Shown here: in pieces, positions 36,437 through 47,900 of the stretch
Numbering within the stretch: position 1 is the stretch's first letter
Layout: the number at the start of each line of letters is the position of its first letter
DNA from: JAGTVG01 sp963699805
GTDB lineage: Bacteria > Bacteroidota > Bacteroidia > Cytophagales > Cyclobacteriaceae
DNA length: 64,000 bases
Assembly (NCBI GenBank): GCA_963699805.1
Contig: CAVOVH010000001.1
Coordinates: 575,590-639,589 of the forward strand
Direction: 5' to 3'
The notes under the pieces: generated by a model
Database searches by the model: none
Told to the model about the DNA's origin: nothing
What the model saw: the letters and a program-made list of their open reading frames with translations, nothing else
Translations under genes and position numbers: made by a program

Positions 36437-38212
36437 TTATACATATCCAATTTTATTTCTTTCATATATTTCCTTTGGCAGAAGAATGGCGAATGCCATC
36501 AGGGCATTGGATAGAGGTGTGAGCCAGTACTCCGTACTGCTCCATTCTGCCCGGGCTTTCCGGTCGATCACGATCCGGTCCCTGGCATTTCCCCTGGGTC
36601 CAACACAAAAACCACCCGGATAGGTACCCAGAAAACGGCTGTGTGGCATCGGGTTGTTATAACCAACACCGGAGACCAGGCTTACATTCAATTCATTTCC
36701 ACCCAACAGCCAGTAAAGCTGATCCCAGGATGCCTGGGTCATCTTTTCCTGGTTCAATATTTTCCCACATAATGCCAATGCATGCGCCCAGCTGGTCCAG
36801 TGCCCACCCAGTCCATGATTGATCTTTTGGGGGGAGTGATCCGGCATATAAAAACGGAAAAATAGTTTATCCTTGAATATCCGATATTTATCTTTTTTTG
36901 TTTTTTTCATAAAAGTACCATAAGGCATGATCCCGAAGGGGTTGGTAGAGATCATTGGATGGATATAAATTTCCCAGCTATATTCCAGGATATTAATTAC
37001 CTGTTTATTCCGGTCATGACCCCGGAAAGATTCGATCAGCTTACCGAGAGCGATCAGGGGCTGAGCGGAATGTAATATCCCCCGGTAGGGATCTTTTTTC
37101 TCCGAATCCATATGCCAGAAGCCCAGGTTTTCATCATAGTTGTCCATTAATTCCTTGAACATTTCTTCCAGCACCACTTCGGTAATGATCTGATGTTTGA
37201 GTAATTCGATCCCGGCCATCAATCGCCAGGATCTTACTGACGTCCATTGATGCAGCGGATCATGTGCTTGTTTTGGATGTATGTATTCCCAGATACGCCG
37301 GGCAGACTCCAGACATTGATCAGCAAGATGCTCATCAAATGACCGGATGCCATCCCCTGACCTGAGCAATATATAAAGGTTGGTATATTGAACAATGGGA
37401 TTATAAGTGGTCCGGACCGTACGTTCATCCCCGCTTTTAATCCGGTTATCCGTGAAATGATTCTGCGAATTATCAGCCAGACAGCCGGAATGATTCTCAT
37501 ACCACCAGGTCATGCCTGGTTTTTTACGGGCATCCCCACCTGCACCTACTTCCTCAAAGATCATCCCGGTTTCGGGATCCTGCATCTTCAGGATGAACCG
37601 GATCCCCCAGATGGCTTCTGTGATCAGGTCATTACTCGAAACGTTTTCTTTTGCAAAATGACTCCATTTGATCTCTAATCCCTCATAGATATCCAGAAAG
37701 GCTGGGACCGGCAGGGTCGACATCGTCATCCATTTCCGGGTATCACCTGCATCGTACCATCCTCCTGAGGCATCATGATAATTTCCATTATCCAAACGGA
37801 TGGCGTCATCCATATGTCCGGGTCCTCTCCAATCATTCTGAAAATCCCCGGATCGCCAGTTGTGCACAAAATCCAAGAACATCCGGACCAGGGGGTGATA
37901 GATTCCATCTGAAATTTTAAACTGGTAGGATCTGGTTTTGTGATCAGGAAGGACGATACGATAGATACCAGGTGTATCCAATTCTGAAAAACCCCCGACT
38001 CTGTACGTTCCCATGGGCGATTTACGTTTTATCAGCTTGCCTGTAAATACTGTTTCCCAGTCTTCGTATTCTCCCAGGGTTTCTTTTTTTACCCTGGACA
38101 TATCCTGCACTTCGAAACGTTTAGCCCGGTTGTTTGTTACGATCACTCTTTTTTCAGACTGGCATAAAAAGCCTTTATGATTGACAAATATTTGAGGTTC
38201 TTTTTTAGACAT
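36437..38212 (-). CDS. GH9 family glycoside hydrolase without visible signal peptide
   Basis: From ATG 38212 the product is 591 residues. Residues 8-100 form an Ig-like CelD_N-type domain (FVNHKGFLCQSEKRVIV ... TPGIYRIVLPDHKTRSYQFKIS), followed by the (alpha/alpha)6 barrel. HDASGGWYDAGD is the GH9 Asp signature that binds the nucleophilic water, and EWSSTEYWLTPLSNALMAFA near the end contains the expected general acid, likely Glu561. GH9 holds endoglucanases, exo-glucosidases and amino-sugar hydrolases. No export signal is seen from either start, unlike nearly all other hydrolases here, so it may act on imported oligosaccharides in the cytoplasm. It follows a sulfatase gene by 76 bp. Confidence 0.8.
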   Translation of the reverse strand: MSKKEPQIFVNHKGFLCQSEKRVIVTNNRAKRFEVQDMSRVKKETLGEYEDWETVFTGKLIKRKSPMGTYRVGGFSELDTPGIYRIVLPDHKTRSYQFKISDGIYHPLVRMFLDFVHNWRSGDFQNDWRGPGHMDDAIRLDNGNYHDASGGWYDAGDTRKWMTMSTLPVPAFLDIYEGLEIKWSHFAKENVSSNDLITEAIWGIRFILKMQDPETGMIFEEVGAGGDARKKPGMTWWYENHSGCLADNSQNHFTDNRIKSGDERTVRTTYNPIVQYTNLYILLRSGDGIRSFDEHLADQCLESARRIWEYIHPKQAHDPLHQWTSVRSWRLMAGIELLKHQIITEVVLEEMFKELMDNYDENLGFWHMDSEKKDPYRGILHSAQPLIALGKLIESFRGHDRNKQVINILEYSWEIYIHPMISTNPFGIMPYGTFMKKTKKDKYRIFKDKLFFRFYMPDHSPQKINHGLGGHWTSWAHALALCGKILNQEKMTQASWDQLYWLLGGNELNVSLVSGVGYNNPMPHSRFLGTYPGGFCVGPRGNARDRIVIDRKARAEWSSTEYWLTPLSNALMAFAILLPKEIYERNKIGYV

Positions 38213-38288
38213 AATGATCCGGGAATTTAACGCAAGTAACAAAAAATGAAATTATTTACGAAATCGGATAGGCCGTTTCATGCGTTTA

Positions 38289-39629
38289 TCATTTTCCCTC
38301 TTGCCATGGTATTGCCCCTGCCTGTTGGATATGTTCCCGGAGCCTGGCCTTGAGCTTTTCAAACATTTCATGGGATTCGGGTAAAGAATATTTCTCGGAA
38401 GGGTCATTCTCCAGGTCGAATAATTGATAATTTTCGAATGGAGTGTTCTGGACCAGTTTAAATTTCTGATACCTTGCCGCATAGTAGATTTGTCCCCCAT
38501 AAGTCCATCCTTCCCGGCGCATCCAGAAAATATTCCGGTCCGGCAGCGAAGTAATTTCTCCGGTAAGAACCGGCAGGAGGCTGATGCCGTCGATTTCATG
38601 TTTTATTGTTGCATGACCTATTTCAGCAAGCGTTGGATAAAAATCCATCATCAGGATCAATTCATCCGAAGAACTGCCAGGTTCAATCTTTCCGGGCCAT
38701 TTCATGCAGGCTGGTACTTTGATGCCTCCTTCATACAGGTCCTGTTTGCCTCCCCGCAGGGATCCGTTATTTGCCCCGAATCGCAAGGCCCCGCCATTGT
38801 CCGAAGCAAAGATCACCACCGTGTTTTTCTCCAGATCCAGTGTTTTCAAGACATCAAGTACCTGGCCGATGTTGTGATCCAGATGTTCTATCAGAGCGAC
38901 AATCCCCGCCCGGGTTGAATCAATTCCAGGCTCCCTTGAAAGCACCCGTTCAAGCCATTCATCCGGCGGCTGGATCGGGTCATGGGGGGCCGTGTAGGCG
39001 AGGTATAGGAAAAATGGATTTTTTCCTGTGACATGTTCCTTGAGGTAATCAGTAGCCCAATTGGTAAATATTTCGGTGGCATGCCCTTCCGGATTGATCA
39101 GTTTTTTGTTTTCACGCAGGAAGATCTCACCAAAATAGAGGTGGGTATAATAATCGTTCATCATCCCGGCCAGATGTCCTTTGAACACGTCGAATCCCCG
39201 GTCGTTTGGAAGATTGGGGGATTCCACTCCCAGGTGCCATTTTCCGATCAGGGCGGTTTTGCAACCAGCATTTTTTAACAATTGGGGTAATAAAATAGCT
39301 TCTTCCGATAAATAGCCAAAATTACCTTCCTGATAATGCCGGATCACCCCTGGCACACCCACCATATCCGGGTAACGGCCTGTGAGCAGGGAGGCCCGGG
39401 TTGGGGAGCAAACGGTACTGTTCGCATAAAAATTCGTGAACCGGATTCCTTCCGACATCAGGTTATCAATATGGGGAGTTTGAAGATCTGTAGCCCCCTG
39501 GCAGGATAGATCTCCGTAGCCCAGGTCATCGACCAGGATGAATAGGATGTTGGGCTTTTCGGCGGTCGAAGTAAAACAACATAATAATATTATTAAAATA
39601 GAAAGGCCAGGTCTCCTAAATCGTTTCAT
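38289..39629 (-). CDS. Type I sulfatase, secreted (arylsulfatase A-like)
   Basis: The 446-residue product has a cleavable signal peptide (ILLCCFTSTAEK) and a compact sulfatase domain. Formylglycine motif is C74-S-P-T-R-ASLLTGR; metal motifs are FILVDDLGYGDLSCQG and VIFASDNGGALRFGANN; GKWHLG and PFFLYLAYTAPHDPIQPP are also standard. It resembles the S1_16-type arylsulfatase/galactose-sulfatase group. Mature enzyme should be periplasmic or surface-exposed and desulfate a polysaccharide so that a hydrolase can proceed. The GH9 gene follows directly on the same strand. Unlike the other three sulfatases here, no lipobox Cys ends the signal. Confidence 0.9.
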   Translation of the reverse strand: MKRFRRPGLSILIILLCCFTSTAEKPNILFILVDDLGYGDLSCQGATDLQTPHIDNLMSEGIRFTNFYANSTVCSPTRASLLTGRYPDMVGVPGVIRHYQEGNFGYLSEEAILLPQLLKNAGCKTALIGKWHLGVESPNLPNDRGFDVFKGHLAGMMNDYYTHLYFGEIFLRENKKLINPEGHATEIFTNWATDYLKEHVTGKNPFFLYLAYTAPHDPIQPPDEWLERVLSREPGIDSTRAGIVALIEHLDHNIGQVLDVLKTLDLEKNTVVIFASDNGGALRFGANNGSLRGGKQDLYEGGIKVPACMKWPGKIEPGSSSDELILMMDFYPTLAEIGHATIKHEIDGISLLPVLTGEITSLPDRNIFWMRREGWTYGGQIYYAARYQKFKLVQNTPFENYQLFDLENDPSEKYSLPESHEMFEKLKARLREHIQQAGAIPWQEGK

Positions 39630-39735
39630 TATATCACAAAAATTGGAATCATTATGCGGGTAAGATAGGAAACTGGCTGGAATGATACACGATGTTCACA
39701 TGTTTTTATTTAACCCTCATTGATATGGGCCATCC

Positions 39736-39770
39736 ATTCAGAATTATTAATTCATCATTCTTAATTCTTC
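39736..39770. repeat. 7-nt-period tract, 5 units, spanning a stop codon
   Basis: Units from 39736 are ATTCAGA, ATTATTA, ATTCATC, ATTCTTA and ATTCTTC. The stop codon of the adenylate cyclase gene (39761-39763) lies inside. Same unit family as 23064-23105 and the end of 11999-12061. Confidence 0.65.
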
Positions 39771-41743
39771 ACAATTTGTGTCTTCTCCTCCTGATATTTC
39801 ATTTCCTTCTTCTCCTCTCCCACAAAGTACATTTTCAGCTTGCCACGGTTCTTGGCTTCGATTTCTCCCCGGTATTTACAATGATAATGATCTTTGATCA
39901 GGTGGTAGGTGCATTCTGAAATATTGATCTTTCCAGGTTCTGAAGTGGATTCCATCCGGGCGGCAATGTTGACAGTATCTCCCCAGATGTCATAGGCAAA
40001 CTTCTTGATTCCGACAATTCCAGCCACAACAGGGCCGGTATGGATTCCGATCCGGATCTCAAAGAAGAATTTGTTTTTCTTTTTCCTTTCTTCCTTTAAT
40101 TCATCCATAAAATCACGGATTTCAAGGGCGGCTTTAACCACGTCCAGGGCATGGGTTTCATTGGGAACCGGTAATCCACCTGCGGCCATGTACGCATCTC
40201 CAATGGTCTTTATTTTTTCAATTTGGTATCTGGTTATTATTTCGTCAAACCGGACATAACACCGGTTAATTTCCTTGACCAGCACTTCCGGATCCAGGTC
40301 GGCTGCAATGCTGGTAAATTCTTTAAAATCCGTAAACAGGATCGTGACTTGTTCATACCGCCGGGCCCTGGCTTTTCCTTTTTCTTTTAACTCCTCAGCG
40401 GTTTTGGAGGGCAGGATGTTCAGCAGAAGATTTTCAGAACGGTCTTTTTCCTTTTCGATGATCTTTTTCGTTTTTTGGGTGTACTTGTATCGATTGTAAA
40501 GGACAAGGGCCAGTATAAGGAGCAGTATTCCCATCGAGCCGGTTGCCATACTGACCACCCGTTGTCTTTTAATTTTAAGCTGTTCGATTTCCGACCGTTG
40601 TTCCAGGATCTGAATTTCATCTTCCTTCTTATCGAGTTGGTAGCTGAACTGCAGGGCTTTAATTTTATCATCGGTTTCAATGTTATAAATCAACTTTTCA
40701 GTGTCGCTTAGCAATGATTGATATTTAAAAGCATTACGGTAATCGGATAACTCCGCATAAGTACGGGCCAATCCTTCATAGGCATCCTTAATATCATAAT
40801 TGGATTCAATCTCTTCAGCCATATTTTTTGCCCGTTCAAAGTAATCAATGGCCAGTTTCAGGTTTCCCTGTTGCTGGTAAGTATCGGCCAGGCCCAGTAA
40901 TGCCTGGGCCATTTCAAGTTTGGCATCGGCAGTTTCGGCAATTCCCAGCGCTTCCTGCTGGTATTGTATTGCTTTTTGATAATACCCCTTCAGGGCATAG
41001 ATTCTCCCGATGTTATTCAGGGAAGGCGCCACATCCAGGGTGTTCCCATAGGCTACCAGTGATTTCTCAAAATAAAATAGGGCGGAATCATAATCATTTT
41101 TCTGAAAATAATAATCACCCAGATTGAAAGAGCTGATCCCGACGGCATCCAGATCCTGGATCTCTTCACTGATCTGAAGCGCTTTCAGGTAGTAGGGAAG
41201 GGATTGATCCACGGTGGCCGATTTATAGGAATAGATTGATCCGATATTCAGAAGGCAAGTGGCGATCCGGATACTGTCCTCCGAATCCTCTGCCATTCTT
41301 AAGGCACGCAGAAAATATTCGACTGCTTTTGCATCATCTCCCAACGTGGAATATACTGCCCCCAGGTTCCCTATGATATTGGCCATTCCCTGTTCATCCC
41401 GGATGGATTCAAAGGCAGCCAGGGATGCTTCCCAGTGAACGGAGGCTTCCACAAAATTTCCCAGCATATAATAGCCCAGACCCATATTTTTCAATGCATA
41501 GGCGCGTCCTTTCTGATAACTGAGTTTTTCTGCCAGTTCTTTAGCCTCATTTCCATATTCGATGGCTTCAGCCGGTTCGGTCCGGTATTGAAGATCAGAC
41601 AGGGCGTTGAGGGTATTTACCCTGCTGGTATCCATGGTTGCGGATAAAATATTGAGTAGACTATCTTTTTTGGATTCCTGGGAAGAAATATGTAATGAAA
41701 ATAATAGGAGGCAGGAGAGAAGAAAAAAATGATGCCTATTCAT
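39761..41743 (-). CDS. Class III adenylate cyclase with TPR sensor region
   Basis: The 660-residue product has a signal peptide (ISSQ), about eight tetratricopeptide repeats (residues 40-360, for example AYALKNMGLGYYMLGNFVEA), a coiled-coil stretch, one membrane helix (residues 395-418) and a cytoplasmic class III cyclase domain. In the cyclase, FTDFKEF gives the first metal Asp, KIKTIGDAY has the Lys and second metal Asp, and AYDIWGDTVNIAARM supplies Asp plus the Asn/Arg transition-state pair; Lys with Asp indicates ATP over GTP. The TPR part would face the periplasm and sense protein or ligand partners. The gene ends in a 7-nt repeat tract. Regulation by neighbouring glycan genes is only a guess. 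Confidence 0.87.
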   Translation of the reverse strand: MNRHHFFLLSCLLLFSLHISSQESKKDSLLNILSATMDTSRVNTLNALSDLQYRTEPAEAIEYGNEAKELAEKLSYQKGRAYALKNMGLGYYMLGNFVEASVHWEASLAAFESIRDEQGMANIIGNLGAVYSTLGDDAKAVEYFLRALRMAEDSEDSIRIATCLLNIGSIYSYKSATVDQSLPYYLKALQISEEIQDLDAVGISSFNLGDYYFQKNDYDSALFYFEKSLVAYGNTLDVAPSLNNIGRIYALKGYYQKAIQYQQEALGIAETADAKLEMAQALLGLADTYQQQGNLKLAIDYFERAKNMAEEIESNYDIKDAYEGLARTYAELSDYRNAFKYQSLLSDTEKLIYNIETDDKIKALQFSYQLDKKEDEIQILEQRSEIEQLKIKRQRVVSMATGSMGILLLILALVLYNRYKYTQKTKKIIEKEKDRSENLLLNILPSKTAEELKEKGKARARRYEQVTILFTDFKEFTSIAADLDPEVLVKEINRCYVRFDEIITRYQIEKIKTIGDAYMAAGGLPVPNETHALDVVKAALEIRDFMDELKEERKKKNKFFFEIRIGIHTGPVVAGIVGIKKFAYDIWGDTVNIAARMESTSEPGKINISECTYHLIKDHYHCKYRGEIEAKNRGKLKMYFVGEEKKEMKYQEEKTQIVKN

Positions 41744-41995
41744 TTCGAAAATATATGTTGGATACTTCCTGAATTTATAAAATTTATTTGGATCTAGAAA
41801 ATAATCATCAACAAAGATATCTATGATCTGATTCTCCAGATCTTCAATACATTATTTTCATTGAAAATATCCTGAAATTATAAAAGATTCCAGAATCTAT
41901 ACTTTTTGTAAAACAAGTGAAAAAGAGCCTGGCACAAGATCAGGATTTATTTTATCCAGTTCAGATTTTAGCTCCGGTTTATTTTTAGTACCTGA

Positions 41996-44900
41996 TCATT
42001 CCTTCATAATCCGGAAAACCCGCACCTCAATGCCGTCATAAAGTTGGACATAAAAGGTGCCAGTAGGCAATGAATTAAAATCGACCTCAAATCCATAAAT
42101 TTCAGTGCTGGATGATAACAATAAATCATATACATTGGACCATTCGTCATAACAATTGATGCTTACATATAATAAATCAACCGATTCATCAATGAATTCA
42201 ATGGTTAACCAGTCTTCCACCGGATTTGGAAACAATCTTACATTCCCATCCTCAATATAGCTCATGGTTGTTGCACTCTCCGTAATGAACATTGTTTCAA
42301 GAGCAGTCATGGTTATGTTTACGATTGTCCGGTTTCCAACAAACTCATTCACTGTATAATAATCTATTAGGCTTACAACGATGGTTGCATCATCACCGGT
42401 CACAATAATTGAATATTCACCATTTAGGTCAGTAATTGTCCCAATGGTAGTGCCTTGGACCATAATTGCAACTCCCGGTAGTGGGGTTCCGTCATCCCCA
42501 ACCACTGTACCGGAAATGATTCTTTCACCGGAATGGGATATACTGCAATCGTTACTAAAAATAACATTTGGATCCACCCACCATTCTGAATGATCTACTC
42601 CTTCATCGTCCACGCTTATACAACTCAAATTATTAAACCTTGCATATATCATTAGTGCTAAGTTATTTCCATTACGAGCATCTAATTCTGTTAAATTGTT
42701 ACTTTCACAAATTATACTGGTTAAATTAGGAATATTGGAAATATCCAGACTTGTAATATCATTATATGCGCAATCGATATTTGTGAGTGTTGAATTTTGA
42801 GATAAATCAAGGCTTATTAATTGAGCATTCCTGCAAAGTAAAACTTGTAGTGCTTTATTTTGTGATAAATTTAAACTTCCTAAATTATTGTCAGAACATG
42901 TTAATACCTCCAATAAGATGTTATTTGTTAAATCTAAACTGTTTAACTGATTGTTACTACACCATAAGGTAGTCAAGGCAGTATTCTGTGATAAGTTTAA
43001 ATTACTCAGATTATTGTTGTGACAATGTAATAATTCCAGTTTTGTATTGTAGGTAACATCCAGATTTGTTAATTGATTGTCACCACATGATAAATGAGCT
43101 AACAATGGATTACCTGTAACATCTAAATATTCCAAACCAGCCTCGGAGCAAACTAAAAATTCCAGTGCAGCATTGTTGGAAATATTCAAAGTAGTTAGAT
43201 TATTTTCTTGGCAGGATAGATCTTTCAGGGCTGTATTGCTAGACAAATCAATTTCTCTTAAATCGGGATTATTAGCCAAATGCAACCAGGTTAAATTGAT
43301 AAAAGCCTCAATGCCTGTTAGATCACTAATAGATATATTCATTAGATTTAGTGAAGTTCTGGATTCTGCTTCACTCTTCAGGATTTGGTGATTTATAATA
43401 CCATCACCATCAATTTGAAGATCAATTAATGCCTGTTCAAAATTTGGATCGGTAATATATACAATTTCACTACAATTTATTTCACTGAATATTACTCCTT
43501 CATCTACCCACCAGTCGGAATGATCAGCTTCTTTATCATCCACTGTGATACAGGTCAGATAATTATCGTTGGCAACGAAATTGGTAAAATTCGCGTTATT
43601 GCCATTTTTTACATTTAAATCGGTTAATTGGTTGCCTTCACATTTTAATTCTGTAAGTGCTGAATTCAGCGATATATCTAAACTGGTAAGTTGGTTGCCT
43701 GCGCAAAGCAAATTTATTAACTCAGTGTTTTGTGATACATTTAAAATGGTCAGCTCATTGAATGGACAATGTAAATATATAAGATCAGCATTTTCAGATA
43801 TATTTAAACTGCTAATTTGGATTGAAGCACAATCTAAATGAGTAAGGGCAGTATTTGATGATACATCTAAACTACCTAATGGGTTTCCTGAACAAGATAA
43901 TCCTGTAAGTGCTACATTTTTAGAAACATCCAAACTGGTTAACTGATTGCCATAACAATTTAAATGTGTAAGCCCGATATTTTGAGATACATTTAAACTG
44001 ATTAATTGATTTTCATAACAAAGTAAATCATCTAGCACAGTATTTTCAGAAAAATCCAATGCAGTAATCTGATTATTAAAACACCATAATTGAATAAGTG
44101 CTGTGTTTTTAGACAAATCCAGATTTTTGAGTTGATTGAACTGGCAGTATAGGCGAGTTAAATTTGAAAAAGCTTCAATACCGGTTAGATCGGCAATTTT
44201 TGCATGAACATTTGGCAACGCAGAATTGTTAATTGGATCTGAAATGTCCAAAATAGATACTGCTTCCGCATCACTTCGCAATATTTGCTGATTAATGATC
44301 CCATCAGTATCAATTCCAAGATCATTCAGAGCCTGCTCGAAATTCGGATCCGGTATCCTTATCACATCTGGGAAAGTGCCCCAATTTGGTTGTATTACCC
44401 CAAAAGGTACAGGTGCAAATATCTCCTTCAGTCCGGTCCCATCAGAATTCATAATCCAAAGAGTTTTATATGCATCATTGTCCTTAATGAGGGTAATGTA
44501 TTCTCCATCTGGGGAGGATGAAGCTCCTCCCACCCAGTCTTCTAAAATGGTTGCCGGATCCGAGCCATCCGGATTTATGGAGAGGATGGCCTCTCCACTT
44601 GAAGAAGCATCAGGGCCAATAGTGTAGATTATTTTTGATCCGTCTCTTGCGAAATCCGGTTGTTGTAAAAAATTATCCTCTAAGGTAATCTGTGACTCCT
44701 CTTGAATCAGAAACATTTCGATTTCTGATGCTTTCAGGGCTCGATTGAAAAATTGGACCTCATCAATGAATCCATTAAGGTAAAAACCTCGATCATCCTC
44801 AGAACCGGGGGTGTCGCTTGGATTCCCTCTATGTCCCATTTTTATAGATGACTGGTTATCCAGATTGTAGGCGCAATCCACAAAACCTAACGGAAGTCCT

Positions 44901-47900
44901 ACCCAATAAAGGGTGATTAAATTCGATTCTCGCGTAACGGCGATATGATTCCAGGAATTTATGAATAGAGAGGCTGGTATTACATCAAGATCCATTTCCG
45001 GATCAATACCATTTTGAATGGCAAACCGTAGCGTATTATCTTCGAGTTTGGTCAGGGTCCAGCCTGAAGAATTACCATCAGATTTTTGGATCCACTTTTC
45101 AATAATGACCTGCTCTCCTTCAAGAGTCTGAAAATTCACCCAGACTGAAATGGTGAAATCATTTATTCCAAAATTTAGATTTGGGCTGTCGGGAACCATG
45201 ACATAATCGTCCATTCCGTCCAGTTGAAAAGCCTTATTTAACCAGCCTGGTCCATATGTTGCACCATTCTGAAGCAAGCCATCATTTCTGCTTACAATAT
45301 TGCTGACATTACCGTTACCAGGCCACCAATGAATTAAATCTGGGTATGCAGGGCTGAAATCAATTTTGAATATGGCGTTTTTTCCCTCTGTTGTATTTCT
45401 GGTAAAATATAGTTTATTCCCCTCCGGATTAAAGAAAGGCCAGTATTCATCTGCTTCCGTTGCCATCAGAATTTTTGCCTTGGTTCCGTCCTTGTTCATC
45501 AGCGCTAAATCCCCATCCCGTATAAAGGCAATTTTACTACCATCGAGCGACCAACCTCCAACCCCACTGACGTCATCCGAGGTAAGTTGTGTGATTTCAG
45601 TTCCATCTGAATTAATTTTCCACAAATTGGTTTGTTCTCCGGATTTTACGGTAAACACAATTTCCGATCCATCAGGAGAAAAAGCGGGATCCAGTACGGA
45701 TCCTGCTAAGGGAGCCAGTACCGAAGGATTTGAACCATCCGAATTAAGGATCAATAGATCATTTGATTCATGTTCATTCTCGGTAGCGGTTATGATCCTG
45801 CCATTTTTAAGATGCCTTACGGTTAATGAACCTTCTTGATATACTGAGATTTCATAATTTTTTTCATTGAAGAAAATAAAGTTGACCGGTTTAATTTCGA
45901 ATTCTCCAATTTCAGTTATTTCAATGGGTTGATATTCAATTCTTAAGAAAACATTTTCTTCATTATCATCATATTGAAATCCATCGAAATTGCAGGTAAA
46001 TTTAGGCATTACAGGATCTTCCAAAAACATAAGCTTATGATCCACCGTCACATTCAATTCCACAGGTGAAATATCGAATAATTCGTCCTGGTAACTAATG
46101 TCAAAGTTGTCTGCAGCAGGTGAAATAAAGGCACCTGGTTTAATATATTGGGACGCTCCTTCATAAAATTCATCACCATCATTTACATCGATCCCGCTTA
46201 TCAGGTTAATTGAATACAATTTTGATATGTTATAATCCTCCTCGTCCATGATGATGTTGATATCGGAATAGGCTTCCCCACCCTCTTCCGTTTTGGGGAG
46301 CCCGCCTTCGTTGACAAACAGTCTAGCGCGGTCATTTAACTCTTCATCCCAGATCCCGGCATCTCCATTATAGAGTGATTCCGCGTTCACAAGAAGCCGT
46401 CCCCGGTCCGTTATGGTCCCATCCGGATTATCTATGTAGTCCTCGACTAATTCGCTATAAATATCTATTGCATTGATTGAAATATCCCCATTGACAAAAA
46501 GCCGGGCCCTGTTCTGCAGGGCAGCTTCACTGACCAGCCAACTTCCAGACTCATTCACAAACAGTCGTCCCCGGTTAACAAAAAGCCTGGCCCGGTCGAC
46601 AAGGGCATTGGTGATATTTTCAGGGAAAGTAGATTCATGCGCTGCGGCGATATAATTCAAAAGCTCGGTTAGATTCCAAATATTATCATTGTTGTCTTCT
46701 CCATCGCTGTACAGATCATAGAAGAAATCTACATCTTCAATAATATCTCCATAATATATTGGCAAATAAGAATCGATGTTGGGTTTAATAGTAAGTGGTA
46801 TTTTTTCAATGGTCAGGTATCCTTTCTGGTAATCGAATTCATAATCATCCAAAATTTCCGGAGGTGTGATTTCAGAATTAATTCCTACTGGGAGAATCTG
46901 ATAAGTGCCTGTTGGATCATTCCATTCGGTTGCTGTGGTAGTAATCTCAAAGTCAACTGCCATTAATCGATCAATTTCTTCAGCAGGAAGACCTGACTCT
47001 TCCAGCGGTACATCATTCATTTCAAGTGTCACAGTAAAATCCGGGTTTTTTTCTCCAAATTTTTTGGTTTTGTTTTCCGCTTTGACTGAAATGGTTCTTC
47101 TGGGCAGGTCGGAAAAAGACATCGAATTAGATAATCCACCATCCAATTCGCTGGGGGTTATAAATGGATTATTTATTTGTACCAGTGGATCATCCGAGAA
47201 CGCAGGTATTTTCGCAGTGAGGGTTGAACGGTCTATGAATTTCACGTCCTTGGCTGGTAAAGTATTCCCACCCAGTAGCACCTGTGAATTACTGGTAAAG
47301 TTTTCCCCTTTAATTGTGACAACAAAAGCTTTAACACCAGGAGTTTTACTAGCTGGGATCACTAATTCCGTGAGGGTGGGTTTGGGTGATGCAAAGGACA
47401 TGATGGCCTCGTCGGCCAGTAAAAATCCGTTTCCTGAAACTGGATCATAACCGGATTGATACATATCCAGAGCGGATGTTTTCATGATTTCCCCCACGTC
47501 CAGGCCGGGAACCTCAAATTTTTCCATGGCTTGGGAGATCAAAGATGAAACGGCCGCTGCATGAGGAGCGGCAGCCGAGGTACCGGCAAAATTCAAAAAT
47601 GAATCTCCATCAATATCTTCACCAATCGTCGTTACGGAAGTATTTACCCGGTCGGGTGCAACAAAATCCGGTTTATGCCGGTCGATATTATTAATCATAG
47701 TTCCACCATATGATGAAAAAGGTTCGATAATTGGAGGATTGATTCCAAAAGCAGGTGTTTGATCGTAGGCGGCGGCTCCCACAGCATACGCACCCACCGC
47801 ATTGGCCTGACCCACAATGGTAGAAACACTTGATAGCTCGTTTAAAATCTGGAAATACATGCCACCTACAAAAACGATGTATTTGAAATGGACGTTTTCT

